DNA of 64,000 nucleotides from Psychroserpens mesophilus (GCF_000826645.1 NZ_JXJP01000001.1:62001-126000); one strand, 5' to 3'; numbered from the stretch's first letter, positions 53,939 through 62,267 are shown. Notes: a model not told the origin generated them from the sequence alone. A program made the numbers and translations.

Positions 53939-54565
53939 ATGCCACTTTATAAAACTATACATCCTAATTCACAAACTACTGTTAAAATCTGGAAGATAAC
54001 AGAGTCTTATGACGATTTGATAAGACCATTAGATTTGAAGACAACTAGTTTGGAGCGTGTTTTAGGAATGAAAAGCGAGTTGCATCAACGAGGATTTCTA
54101 AGTGTGAGACATTTACTCAGAGATTTTGGATACACAGATCAGGATTTATACTATGACGATAAAGGTAAACCACACTTAAAAGATGGAAAACATATTTCAA
54201 TAACACATTCATTTACCTTTTCGGGAGTTATTATTAGCGATCACGAAGTTGGAATTGATATAGAAAAGCAACGAGATAAGATTGCTGTCATAGCTAAGAA
54301 GTTTGTGGATTATGAATTTAAATATGTGTCTGAAGCAGATGATGACTACATTAAAAAGCTAACCGTTATTTGGGGGATTAAAGAATCTCTGTATAAATTG
54401 TTTGCAACGCCTGGCATGTTATTTAGAGAGCATTTTTTAGTGATTCCGTTCATGTTGGAAGACAATGAAACGGTTGCATGGATTGATTATCAACATAAAA
54501 AATACAGATACAATACACATTTTTTAGAATTTGAAGGATTCACCTGTGCTTATGTAACCACCTAA
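53939..54565 (+). CDS. 4'-phosphopantetheinyl transferase
   Basis: 208 residues of the Sfp/AcpS-like family, which loads the phosphopantetheine arm on carrier proteins. The Mg-binding motif is VGIDIEKQRDK (about 103) and the second motif WGIKESLYKLF. Size suits the Sfp-type rather than AcpS. Its stop abuts the ATG of the next gene with no gap. The carrier-protein partner is not in the window. Confidence 0.9.
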   Translation: MPLYKTIHPNSQTTVKIWKITESYDDLIRPLDLKTTSLERVLGMKSELHQRGFLSVRHLLRDFGYTDQDLYYDDKGKPHLKDGKHISITHSFTFSGVIISDHEVGIDIEKQRDKIAVIAKKFVDYEFKYVSEADDDYIKKLTVIWGIKESLYKLFATPGMLFREHFLVIPFMLEDNETVAWIDYQHKKYRYNTHFLEFEGFTCAYVTT

Positions 54566-55291
54566 ATGAAAGTGATTTACAACAATATCGTACACTCAAA
54601 TTCTAAAGGAGAGCATCTTCTAGCTGTTTTAATCGATCCAGACAAGATGAAGTGTGAAGATTTATCCGGTTTTATGCAAAAATTAAATCAGTCTATCGCC
54701 ACGCATGTTTTTGTCGGTGGAAGTACTGTAGATGATGAAGCTACCGAAGCATTAGTCATTGAAATAAAAAAAATGACTCATTTACCCGTGATTTTATTTC
54801 CAGGTGATGTATCGCAAATTACAAATAAAGCTGATGCCTTATTGTTTTTATCTCTAATTTCCGGAACCAATCCAGAGTATCTCATTAGCAAACACATAGC
54901 GGCTGTTTCAAAATTGAAAAACTCTGATTTAGAAATCATTCCAACAGGATATATATTAATTGAAAATGGTAAACAAACGTCTGTTGAGAAGGTTACTAAA
55001 ACGAAGCCTTTATCTAGAGACAACATAAACCAAATTGTCGATACTGCAAAAGCAGGCGAACTTCTTGGAATGAAGTTTATATATCTCGAAGCAGGAAGTG
55101 GTGCAATGCATCCAATTCCTTTAGAAATTATTCGTTCTGTTAAATACGAGTTGAATATTCCGTTAATTGTTGGAGGTGGTATCAGAACTTTAAAGCAGCT
55201 GGAAAACGCTTATAATTCTGGAGCAGATCTCGTTGTTATAGGAACTGCCTTTGAAGACGATGAATCTTTTTTTGAAAAATTAAAAAAATAA
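54566..55291 (+). CDS. Geranylgeranyl/heptaprenylglyceryl phosphate synthase (PcrB/GGGPS family)
   Basis: 241-residue TIM-barrel enzyme that links glycerol-1-phosphate to a polyprenyl diphosphate, the ether lipid step best known in archaea. Visible motifs: LLAVLIDPDKM, VFVGGSTVDD, LEAGSGAMHPIP, LIVGGGIRTLKQ and ADLVVIGTAFE, which form the phosphate and prenyl sites. A bacterial group, also found in Flavobacteriia, is known to make long-chain products; the chain length here is not predictable. Whether G1P is made locally is unknown. Confidence 0.92.
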   Translation: MKVIYNNIVHSNSKGEHLLAVLIDPDKMKCEDLSGFMQKLNQSIATHVFVGGSTVDDEATEALVIEIKKMTHLPVILFPGDVSQITNKADALLFLSLISGTNPEYLISKHIAAVSKLKNSDLEIIPTGYILIENGKQTSVEKVTKTKPLSRDNINQIVDTAKAGELLGMKFIYLEAGSGAMHPIPLEIIRSVKYELNIPLIVGGGIRTLKQLENAYNSGADLVVIGTAFEDDESFFEKLKK

Positions 55292-55293
55292 GT

Positions 55294-55554
55294 ATGAATA
55301 TATCAGTAGAATTAACATTGACCCCTTTGCATGACGATTATGAGCCTGCAATTATTCATTTTATTAAACAATTGCGTGCTTCAAATTTGAAAGTCCTAGA
55401 AAATCCTTTAAGTACTCAGGTTTATGGCGATTACGATGAGGTCATGGCGTTATTAACTGTTGAAATTAAGGATGTTTTTCAACTTATTGAAAGAGGATTA
55501 CTTTACATGAAAATTGTAAAATCTGACAGATACGACTATGAACCACATTTTTGA
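55294..55554 (+). CDS. YkoF/MTH1187-type thiamine-binding protein
   Basis: 86 residues of the small ferredoxin-like fold family (DUF77) that binds thiamine or its precursor (MNISVELTLTPLHDDYEPAI, then VLENPLSTQVYGDYDEVM). It lies three bases after the preceding stop and overlaps pnuC by 17 bases. Placement between a prenyl-lipid gene and pnuC, just before a TPP-riboswitch-controlled receptor gene, points to thiamine supply. The thiamine ligand is inferred from family and context. Confidence 0.82.
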   Translation: MNISVELTLTPLHDDYEPAIIHFIKQLRASNLKVLENPLSTQVYGDYDEVMALLTVEIKDVFQLIERGLLYMKIVKSDRYDYEPHF

Positions 55555-56179
55555 GTTTTTTTTTGAAACCTATCAAAATAGAGCGACTCATTTAATTGTT
55601 CTTGAAGCTATAGCTTTCTTTTTTGGAATTGCTAGTGTAATCTATGCTAAGCGAGAGAATATTTTAGTTTATCCAGTCGGACTTGTAGCCACTGTCATTA
55701 CAGTTTATATTTTTTTACATGATGAACTTATGGGCGACATGATGATGAATTTTTATTATTCTGTGATGAGTCTTTATGGATGGTGGAACTGGTCACGGAA
55801 AAAGAATGATAAACCTATTGTGCCAATTTCTAGAACAACCACTAAGGAAAAATGGATAGGTTTCACTATGTTTTTAATAACAATGCTCGTGACTTACATC
55901 ATTTATAAAAGCTACGGAACCGTAATAGATACGTCTAATTATATTGACATTTTTACATCAGGTCTGTTTTTTACTGCCATGTGGTTTATGGCCAACAAAA
56001 AATTAGAAAATTGGACACTATGGATTGTTGCCGATCTCATTACAATTCCACTATACGCTTATAGAGGTTGGGGAATGTTATCTTTGCAATATTTAATATT
56101 TACCATTTTAGCAATACAAGGCTATTTAGCATGGAAGAAAAGCTTAGACAAATCTCAGTTGAAAACTCAAACTGTATAA
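55538..56179 (+). CDS. pnuC: PnuC-family vitamin transporter (nicotinamide riboside or thiamine)
   Basis: 213 residues, seven predicted membrane segments. The family core is seen in YPVGLVATVITVYIF, MNFYYSVMSLYGWWNW and TLWIVADLITIPLYAYRG. PnuC members import nicotinamide riboside, while the PnuT branch imports thiamine. The neighbour genes (thiamine-binding protein before, NadR-like kinase after) support either. The start overlaps the thiamine-binding gene; the NadR-like gene starts inside its 3' end. Confidence 0.85.
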   Translation: MNHIFEFFFETYQNRATHLIVLEAIAFFFGIASVIYAKRENILVYPVGLVATVITVYIFLHDELMGDMMMNFYYSVMSLYGWWNWSRKKNDKPIVPISRTTTKEKWIGFTMFLITMLVTYIIYKSYGTVIDTSNYIDIFTSGLFFTAMWFMANKKLENWTLWIVADLITIPLYAYRGWGMLSLQYLIFTILAIQGYLAWKKSLDKSQLKTQTV

Positions 56180-56706
56180 AAGTCGTTTTATATGGTCCTG
56201 AATCTACAGGAAAGTCATCTCTTGCTAGAGCATTGGCTTCCTATTATGATACGGTTTATGTTGAAGAGTATTCACGTATCTATGCTAAATCTAAAGCTAA
56301 ACTTAACCAAAAACTCACTAAAAATGATGTGTTGCCGATTGCTATTGGGCAAATGCATTTGGAAAATGAACAACTTAAAATAGCAAATAAACTTCTAATT
56401 TGTGATACAGATTTGCTTGAAACTAAAGTGTATTCTGAGTTTTACTATGATGGATTTTGTCCTGATATCCTAAAAAAATATGCGCTTGAAAACGCGTATG
56501 ATTTATATTTTTTGACTTATATTGACACACCATGGGAAGCCGATGGAATACGTGATCAACCCAATACTAGATTGCAAATGTTTACTGCTTTTGAGCAAGC
56601 ATTGATAGATTCAAAAAAAAGATATAGTATTGTAAAAGGTAGTTTTGAACAACGGCTCAACTTATGTATTACCCAAATAAATGAACTTTTAAATATAGTA
56701 AATTGA
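56131..56706 (+). CDS. NadR-like P-loop kinase (ribosylnicotinamide/thiamine kinase type)
   Basis: 191 residues from the ATG at 56131, inside the last 49 bases of pnuC. An earlier TTG at 56068 would add 21 residues copied in frame from the pnuC region and was rejected. Walker A GPESTGKSSLARAL (20 or so residues in), DTDLLETKVYSEFYYDG and YIDTPWEADGIRDQ match the kinase domain of NadR; the adenylyltransferase half is missing. It likely phosphorylates the vitamin brought in by PnuC. Confidence 0.85.
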   Translation: MEEKLRQISVENSNCIKVVLYGPESTGKSSLARALASYYDTVYVEEYSRIYAKSKAKLNQKLTKNDVLPIAIGQMHLENEQLKIANKLLICDTDLLETKVYSEFYYDGFCPDILKKYALENAYDLYFLTYIDTPWEADGIRDQPNTRLQMFTAFEQALIDSKKRYSIVKGSFEQRLNLCITQINELLNIVN

Positions 56707-58259
56707 TTTTTTCTGAAAAAGATATACAACAGATAGAAAGTAAAGGACTCACGTTAAAAAAAGTAGAACGACAAATAAAACTTTTTGAAAGTGGAATTCC
56801 TTTTGCTAATCTTGTTGCTGAAGCTACAATAGACAGTGGAATATTAAGATTATCTAATAATGACATACAAGAGTATATGTCTTATTTTGAATCGAAAAAA
56901 GATAATATTTCCATATTGAAATTTGTTCCTGCATCTGGCGCTGCTACCAGAATGTTTAAATTTTTATACAGCTTTCTGGAAGACTATAATCTGGAAAAAG
57001 AAAGTATAAACTCTTATATCAATAGGTTTAAAAATAACGATTTATCCCTTTTTTTTATTGGCTTAGACAAATTTCCGTTTTATCATACAGTTATAGCTCA
57101 CCTTCAAAAGGAATACCCTGAGTTTGATACTCTATCTTTAAATGAGCAACGTTTTAAATTTGTTCAAATGATGCTAGATGGAGATCAGCTTGATTACGGA
57201 AATTCCCCAAAAGGGTTAATGCCATTTCATAAATATAAAAATCAAGTTATATCAACAGCCTTCGAAGAGCATTTGTATGAATCAGCATTATATTCTTCAG
57301 ATAACGAGGCTACAAAACTTCACTTTACAATTTCTGAAAAGCACAATCATAAGTTTGATGAGGAGTTTTCAAGAATCGAGCAAAAAGTAGAAGAAATAAC
57401 AGGTTCTAAATTTGATATTTCGTTTTCTTATCAAAAGGAATCTACCGATACCATAGCTGTAACACCAAAAAACAAACCTTTCAGAGAAGATGATGGTTCT
57501 TTACATTTTAGACCTTCTGGTCATGGTGCATTGATAGAAAATTTGAACGATTTAACTGCAGACATCATTTTTATTAAAAATATAGATAACGTCGTTACCT
57601 ATAAGTATAAAAATGAGGTAGCAAAATACAAAAAAGTATTAGCCGGAATTTTACTTAAGATTCAGCAACGTGTATTTAATTATCTCAGATTACTAGATAA
57701 TTCTGATGTTTCACATGAACAAATTATAGAAATTGGTGAGTTTTTAGTAAATACAATGAATGTTAGAATCAGTACTGAATTTGAAAAATATTCACTAAAA
57801 TATCAAATAGAGTATCTGGCTGAAAAATTAAATCGTCCGATTCGTATTTGTGGCATGGTAAAAAATGAAGGGGAACCTGGAGGTGGACCGTTTTGGATCA
57901 AAGATGAAAGTGGAAATATATCACTCCAAATTGTAGAGTCTGCTCAAATTAATAAGAAGAATAAGTATCAAAAGCAGATTTTAAAGAATGCCACCCACTT
58001 TAATCCTGTTGATTTGGTTTGTGGCACTAAAAACTACAAAGGCGAAAAGTTTGATTTAAAAAAGTTTGTCGATAAAAAAGCGGCTTTTATCTCGATGAAA
58101 ACCAAAACAGGAAAAGACCTTAAAGCGCTTGAGCTTCCTGGACTTTGGAATGGAAGCATGGCGAATTGGAATACGATTTTTGTTGAAGTGCCTTTGATTA
58201 CTTTTAATCCTGTTAAAACGGTTAATGACTTGCTAAAAGCACCACATCAAATCAAATAA
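56703..58259 (+). CDS. DUF4301 protein
   Basis: 518 residues of a Bacteroidota family of unknown function, single domain DUF4301. The motif region FVPASGAATRMFKFLY recalls nucleotide-sugar transferases' P-loop-like glycine run, and RPSGHGALIENLNDL, RICGMVKNEGEPGGGPFW and LPGLWNGSMANWNTIFVEV are well conserved. The TTG start overlaps the previous stop (TTGA). A nucleotidyltransferase-like fold is a guess. The only clue to its job is the row of neighbours. Confidence 0.82.
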   Translation: MIFSEKDIQQIESKGLTLKKVERQIKLFESGIPFANLVAEATIDSGILRLSNNDIQEYMSYFESKKDNISILKFVPASGAATRMFKFLYSFLEDYNLEKESINSYINRFKNNDLSLFFIGLDKFPFYHTVIAHLQKEYPEFDTLSLNEQRFKFVQMMLDGDQLDYGNSPKGLMPFHKYKNQVISTAFEEHLYESALYSSDNEATKLHFTISEKHNHKFDEEFSRIEQKVEEITGSKFDISFSYQKESTDTIAVTPKNKPFREDDGSLHFRPSGHGALIENLNDLTADIIFIKNIDNVVTYKYKNEVAKYKKVLAGILLKIQQRVFNYLRLLDNSDVSHEQIIEIGEFLVNTMNVRISTEFEKYSLKYQIEYLAEKLNRPIRICGMVKNEGEPGGGPFWIKDESGNISLQIVESAQINKKNKYQKQILKNATHFNPVDLVCGTKNYKGEKFDLKKFVDKKAAFISMKTKTGKDLKALELPGLWNGSMANWNTIFVEVPLITFNPVKTVNDLLKAPHQIK

Positions 58260-58260
58260 G

Positions 58261-58668
58261 ATGTTTGATGAACAAGCCATATTAAGTGAATTAACATTTA
58301 AAGCAATTCGAAGTTCTGGTGCAGGCGGACAGCATGTGAATAAAACAGCTTCAAAAGTAGAACTTACCTTTGATTTAGAAGCTTCCGAAGTCTTATCTGA
58401 AACTCAAAAAGAATTACTCAAAACCAATTTAGAATCCAGACTAACCAAAGCCTTTGTCTTGATGATGCAATGTGGTGAAAGTAGAAGTCAGCATAAAAAC
58501 AAATCAATTATCATTAGTCGCTTTTTAGAACTCATCAAAACCAATTTAATTGAAGAGAAAGATCGTATTCCAACAAAAATTCCAAAAGCTGTTGTGAAAA
58601 AACGACTGACTAACAAACGAAAAATTTCTGAAAAGAAGTCCAATCGAAAACCTCCTCAAATAGATTAA
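58261..58668 (+). CDS. arfB: Alternative ribosome-rescue factor ArfB (peptidyl-tRNA hydrolase)
   Basis: 135 residues: RF-1-like domain with the GGQ catalytic motif in RSSGAGGQHVNKTASKVEL (residues about 19-37) and a basic C-terminal tail (KKRLTNKRKISEKKSNRK) that enters the empty mRNA channel. Releases stalled ribosomes without a stop codon. It starts one base after the DUF4301 stop, so both may share an mRNA. Normal length for ArfB/YaeJ. Confidence 0.92.
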   Translation: MFDEQAILSELTFKAIRSSGAGGQHVNKTASKVELTFDLEASEVLSETQKELLKTNLESRLTKAFVLMMQCGESRSQHKNKSIIISRFLELIKTNLIEEKDRIPTKIPKAVVKKRLTNKRKISEKKSNRKPPQID

Positions 58669-58712
58669 TTAAAAATTTATAGATTATTAATGTGCAATCC
58701 ATAAATCTATTT

Positions 58713-58720
58713 TATCTTTG
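58713..58720 (+). promoter_or_regulatory. -7 promoter element of the riboswitch-controlled receptor gene
   Basis: TATCTTTG matches TAnnTTTG exactly. The expected transcription start, about 58725, is where the riboswitch begins. No clear -33 TTG. Confidence 0.55.
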
Positions 58721-58723
58721 CAG

Positions 58724-58808
58724 CGTTCTCAAAAAAGGGGTGCCTATTATCGGCTGAGATCATACCCATTGAACCTGAGCAGGTAATGCTGCTAAGGAAT
58801 TTAGAATT
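58724..58808 (+). promoter_or_regulatory. TPP riboswitch (THI element)
   Basis: The conserved core is complete: GGGGTGC, then GGCTGAGA, ATACCC, GAACCTGA, CAGGTAATGC and AAGGAA in order. TPP binding is expected to shut the downstream gene off when thiamine is sufficient. It lies between a -7 box (58713-58720) and a TonB-dependent receptor gene (ATG at 58933), with about 120 nt of expression platform. The platform contains alternative pairings but no clear terminator, which suggests translational control. Confidence 0.95.
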
Positions 58809-58932
58809 ACTGAAGTTAGTTAATGTCATACACAATCATAGTGATGATTCTAATAACTTCAAGGGATTCAATTTATAAATTATTAACCTAGAATAATGAC
58901 CTCTTTTTATTCGATTATTTTATTTAATCGTA

Positions 58933-61122
58933 ATGAAATCTACTATTCTTAAAAGCACATGTTTTGCTTTATTATTGACAACTTTTTCGGGTATTGCACA
59001 AGAAAAAGAACAAGATTCAACCAAAGTTGAACAACTTGATGAGGTTTTGGTAAAAGCCGTTCGCGTAGATGCTAAATCACCTATTACACATTCCAACGTT
59101 ACCAAAAAAGAAATTGCAAAGCGCAATCTCGGACAAGACATTCCTGTGTTGCTAAACTTCTTGCCTTCAGTCGTTACTACATCTGATGCTGGAGCTGGAA
59201 TTGGTTACACTGGTATACGTGTTCGTGGTATCAGCTCCCAATCTACTAACATTACAATTAATGGAATTCCTTATAATGATGCCGAATCTCTAGGAACATT
59301 CTGGGTAAATTTAGGAGACTTTGCGTCTTCTGTTGAAAGTTTACAGCTACAACGTGGTGTAGGAACTTCAACCAATGGATCAGGAGCCTTTGGAGCAAGT
59401 ATTAATGTTTTAACTGACGCTGTTTCAAAAGAAGCTAATGGAGAAATTTCTAATTCCTTCGGTAGTTTTAATACAAGAAAACACACCGTAAAGTTTAGTA
59501 CAGGTTTGTTAAATGATCACGTTGAAATTGCTGGTCGTTTATCAAATATTGCTTCAGATGGTTATATTGATAGAGCTTCAACCGATTTAAAATCGTACTT
59601 CCTGCAAGCGTCTTTTATTGACGATAATACACTCATCAAAGCCATTACTTTTGGTGGTAGTGAAGTCACGTATCAGTCTTGGTTTGGTATTGATGGCCAA
59701 ACCCTCAAGGATAACAGAACATTTAATCCTGCAGGAATTTATACAGATGACAATGGTAATACACAATTTTATGATCGCGAAGTTGACGATTATAAGCAAG
59801 ACCATTATCAGTTGCATTGGAATCAACGTTATGACAACCAGTGGTCAACTAACATCGGATTGAATTATACCTATGGTCGTGGGTTTTTTGAACAGTTTCG
59901 TGAAGATGACGATTTTGAGACTTACGGATTTCAGCCCTTAACGGTTAACGGACAGCCTCAAACCACTACAGATTTGGTAAGGCGTCGGTGGTTAGATAAT
60001 GATTTTTATGTGTTTAATGCCAGTGCAAATTATAAGAATAACAACTTAGATATGATTTTCGGAACGTCATTCAGTCATTATGATGGAGACCATTTCGGAG
60101 AAGTTATTTGGGCAGAATTTGCCAGCCAAAGTGATATTAGAGATCGTTATTATGAAGGGAATGGAAAGAAGAATGATTTTTCAGTATTCACCAAAGCTAG
60201 TTTCAGGCTTAATGATAAGATTCAGCTTTATGGCGATTTACAATTGAGAAATGTGAACTATGCAACGTCTGGTATTAATTCTAATCTTACACAATTCCTC
60301 GTAGATGAAAATTATACATTTTTCAATCCGAAAGCTGGAATCACTTATGAATTAAACACTAATAACGATTTATACTTTTCGTATGCAAGAGCCAATAGAG
60401 AACCAAGTCGTGATGATTTTGAAAATAATGCAGAAATTGAGCCAGAGCAACTTAATGATTTTGAGATAGGTTGGCGACATAAGAAAAACAATTTTAGTTT
60501 TAATGCGAATGCTTATTTAATGCTTTATAATGAGCAACTGGTACTTACGGGTAATATTGATGGTGTTGGAAATCCTATTCGTACCAACAGTGGGGAAAGT
60601 TATCGTTTAGGTCTCGAGTTAGAAGCTTTGATTCCAGTGTCTTCCAAACTAACTCTGCAACCAAACCTAACGTTGAGCTCAAATAAAAATAAAGAAACAA
60701 TCATCTCTTTTGATGGCGAATTAGTAAATCTTGGGAAAACTGATATTGCATTTTCTCCTGAACTCATTGCTGCTAACGCCATTGTATATCAGCCTATTAA
60801 AAATTTGCAAATATCTTTATTAAGCAAATTTGTTGGCGAGCAATACATGAGCAATACTGAAGCTGACCTATCAAAATTGGATAGTTTTTTTGTCAACGAT
60901 TTTAATATCGCCTATACCATTGAGACAAAATCTATTTTTGATGCGATCACTTTTACGGGACTAGTAAACAATATATTAAATGAAAAGTATGTGTCTAATG
61001 GATACTACTTTACATTTGATGATGATTTTACAAATCCAGGAACAATAGCAACAGTTGAAGGTGCAGGGTTTTATCCGCAAGCGACTACAAACTTTTTATT
61101 AGGTGCAACAGTAAAGTTTTAG
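58933..61122 (+). CDS. TonB-dependent receptor, thiamine-regulated
   Basis: 729 residues: signal peptide (TFSGIAQ), plug domain with LDEVLVKAVRVDAKSP and GYTGIRVRGISSQSTNI, then a 22-strand-type barrel ending GATVKF with an aromatic last residue. It is small for a SusC protein and has no SusD partner. The TPP riboswitch directly upstream identifies thiamine or its phosphates as the likely substrate. With PnuC and the thiamine-binding protein upstream, this gives an outer and inner membrane route. No separate ExbB or TonB is in the window. Confidence 0.9.
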   Translation: MKSTILKSTCFALLLTTFSGIAQEKEQDSTKVEQLDEVLVKAVRVDAKSPITHSNVTKKEIAKRNLGQDIPVLLNFLPSVVTTSDAGAGIGYTGIRVRGISSQSTNITINGIPYNDAESLGTFWVNLGDFASSVESLQLQRGVGTSTNGSGAFGASINVLTDAVSKEANGEISNSFGSFNTRKHTVKFSTGLLNDHVEIAGRLSNIASDGYIDRASTDLKSYFLQASFIDDNTLIKAITFGGSEVTYQSWFGIDGQTLKDNRTFNPAGIYTDDNGNTQFYDREVDDYKQDHYQLHWNQRYDNQWSTNIGLNYTYGRGFFEQFREDDDFETYGFQPLTVNGQPQTTTDLVRRRWLDNDFYVFNASANYKNNNLDMIFGTSFSHYDGDHFGEVIWAEFASQSDIRDRYYEGNGKKNDFSVFTKASFRLNDKIQLYGDLQLRNVNYATSGINSNLTQFLVDENYTFFNPKAGITYELNTNNDLYFSYARANREPSRDDFENNAEIEPEQLNDFEIGWRHKKNNFSFNANAYLMLYNEQLVLTGNIDGVGNPIRTNSGESYRLGLELEALIPVSSKLTLQPNLTLSSNKNKETIISFDGELVNLGKTDIAFSPELIAANAIVYQPIKNLQISLLSKFVGEQYMSNTEADLSKLDSFFVNDFNIAYTIETKSIFDAITFTGLVNNILNEKYVSNGYYFTFDDDFTNPGTIATVEGAGFYPQATTNFLLGATVKF

Positions 61123-61138
61123 ATTTTTGACTAGTTCA

Positions 61139-61172
61139 TAAAAAAGCTCCTAAATTTTTTAGGAGCTTTTTT
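61139..61172 (+). terminator. Intrinsic terminator after the TonB-dependent receptor
   Basis: AAAAAGCTCCTAAA pairs with TTTAGGAGCTTTTT around a short T loop, about 17 bp past the stop codon. Confidence 0.85.
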
Positions 61173-61191
61173 ATATTTTAAGTGTTGACGG

Positions 61192-61620
61192 TTAATTGGT
61201 AATTGTTAGTTCAGAGCCATTGGCTGTAACACGATATTCCTGTAAAGTACATGGCAATTGTCCGCCTTCAGAAAGACCAGTTAATAAATTATATTGATTT
61301 TCATCTTGACAACCACAAGTTACTATAGTGCCATTTGCTGTTAAAAAGGAACAGGTATCTGGTGTGTGATTAGGATCTGCTGCGTCAAAAGCTCTAAAAT
61401 TTCCACCAACGTTAACCACGTAAATCCCAGCATTCCCCTCATTCGCAATATACACTGAATTTGAGGTAAACTGCAATTGGCTGTATTGAGGTAAATTTAG
61501 ACTGATGGTTCTGTTAATTCCAACATTGAACAAAAAGTTACAATTATTAATGTTCCCATCATCATCTTTTTTGCAAGTGGTTAAAAGTAAGAGTGATAAA
61601 ACGAAAAGAAGTTTTTTCAT
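61192..61620 (-). CDS. Lipoprotein with a degenerate Rieske-like fold
   Basis: 142 residues from the ATG at 61620. A longer frame from 61749 adds 43 residues from the greA leader and was rejected. Lipoprotein signal LLLLTTC (Cys16). The rest reads as a Rieske-like barrel: RAFDAADPNHTPDTC (ends Cys90), TCGCQDENQYNLLTG (Cys102, Cys104) and LQEYRVTANGSELTI. The usual ligands C-x-H and C-x-x-H are not intact: Asp stands for the first Cys and Gln105 for the second His, while Cys90 and Cys104 could form the fold's disulfide. Binding of an iron-sulfur cluster is therefore unlikely. Confidence 0.6.
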   Translation of the reverse strand: MKKLLFVLSLLLLTTCKKDDDGNINNCNFLFNVGINRTISLNLPQYSQLQFTSNSVYIANEGNAGIYVVNVGGNFRAFDAADPNHTPDTCSFLTANGTIVTCGCQDENQYNLLTGLSEGGQLPCTLQEYRVTANGSELTITN

Positions 61621-61679
61621 TAGCTTGATTTTTTTTAGTGGCAATTTACAATAATTTAAAGGTTGATATAAATATTTTG

Positions 61680-61687
61680 TATCTTTG
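61680..61687 (+). promoter_or_regulatory. -7 promoter element of greA
   Basis: TATCTTTG matches TAnnTTTG. The nearest TTG (61663-61665) is 14 bp upstream, shorter than usual. A transcript from here would carry a leader of about 100 nt with two hairpins before the greA ATG. Confidence 0.5.
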
Positions 61688-61693
61688 TATAAC

Positions 61694-61719
61694 AAATCTC
61701 GTGGAAACGGGATTTTTTT
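61694..61719 (+). terminator. Terminator-like hairpin 1 in the greA leader
   Basis: AAATCTCGT / ACGGGATTT with a GGAA tetraloop (one G-T pair) followed by a T-run at 61713-61719. It lies about 30 bp after the -7 box, so most transcripts could end before greA. Confidence 0.65.
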
Positions 61720-61771
61720 ATTCCGAACACTTGTACTAAGCGTAGGCAAAGTATACTTCGGAATCTTTTTT
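61720..61771 (+). terminator. Terminator-like hairpin 2 in the greA leader
   Basis: ATTCCGAA (61720-61727) pairs with TTCGGAAT (61757-61764), with further pairing inside (TAC/GTA and ACTTG with a bulged CAAAGT), followed by CTTTTTT. It ends about 20 bp before the greA ATG. Confidence 0.65.
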
Positions 61772-61790
61772 ATTAATAAACGAATGAATT

Positions 61791-62267
61791 ATGAGTAAAG
61801 TATCTTATTATACTGCGGAAGGATTAAAAAAATTGAGAGATGAGCTCAAACAATTAAAAGATATTGAGCGACCAAAAGCGTCTCAAGCCATTGCTGAAGC
61901 AAGAGATAAAGGGGATTTAAGTGAAAATGCGGAATATGACGCAGCAAAGGAGGCTCAAGGGATGCTGGAAATGAAAATTTCTAAACTTGAAGAAACATTA
62001 GCAGGTGCACGTGTTATTGATGAGTCTCAAATGGACACTTCAAAAGCTTTAGTCTTATCTAAAGTGAAAATTAAAAACCAGACCAATGGCATGGAAATGA
62101 CCTACACTTTGGTTGCTGATGGCGAAGCAGATCTAGCTTCTGGTAAAATCTCTGTTAATTCACCTATCGGAAAAGGCTTATTAGGAAAATCTGTAGGTGA
62201 AGTTGCAGAAGTTCAGGTCCCAAATGGTGTTATGAAATTTGATGTTTTAGAGATTTCAAGATCATAA
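61791..62267 (+). CDS. greA: Transcription elongation factor GreA
   Basis: 158 residues, standard length: N-terminal coiled coil with the tip acidic pair in GDLSENAEYDAAKEAQG (about 43-59, in the RNA polymerase channel) and the C-terminal FKBP-like domain with SPIGKGLLGKSVGEVAEVQ. It rescues backtracked polymerase by stimulating transcript cleavage. Two hairpins lie upstream, one downstream (62303-62335). A TraR/DksA-like protein that may share the same channel is encoded at 15750. Confidence 0.97.
   Translation: MSKVSYYTAEGLKKLRDELKQLKDIERPKASQAIAEARDKGDLSENAEYDAAKEAQGMLEMKISKLEETLAGARVIDESQMDTSKALVLSKVKIKNQTNGMEMTYTLVADGEADLASGKISVNSPIGKGLLGKSVGEVAEVQVPNGVMKFDVLEISRS

Noticed and set aside
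56068-56130. Upstream TTG start for the NadR-like kinase
   Set aside because: The extra residues lie within the pnuC 3' end and are not family-like; the ATG at 56131 precedes the kinase domain directly.
61621-61749. Longer N-terminus for the Rieske-like lipoprotein
   Set aside because: It would extend antisense through the greA leader and place the lipoprotein signal internally. The ATG at 61620 begins the signal peptide.
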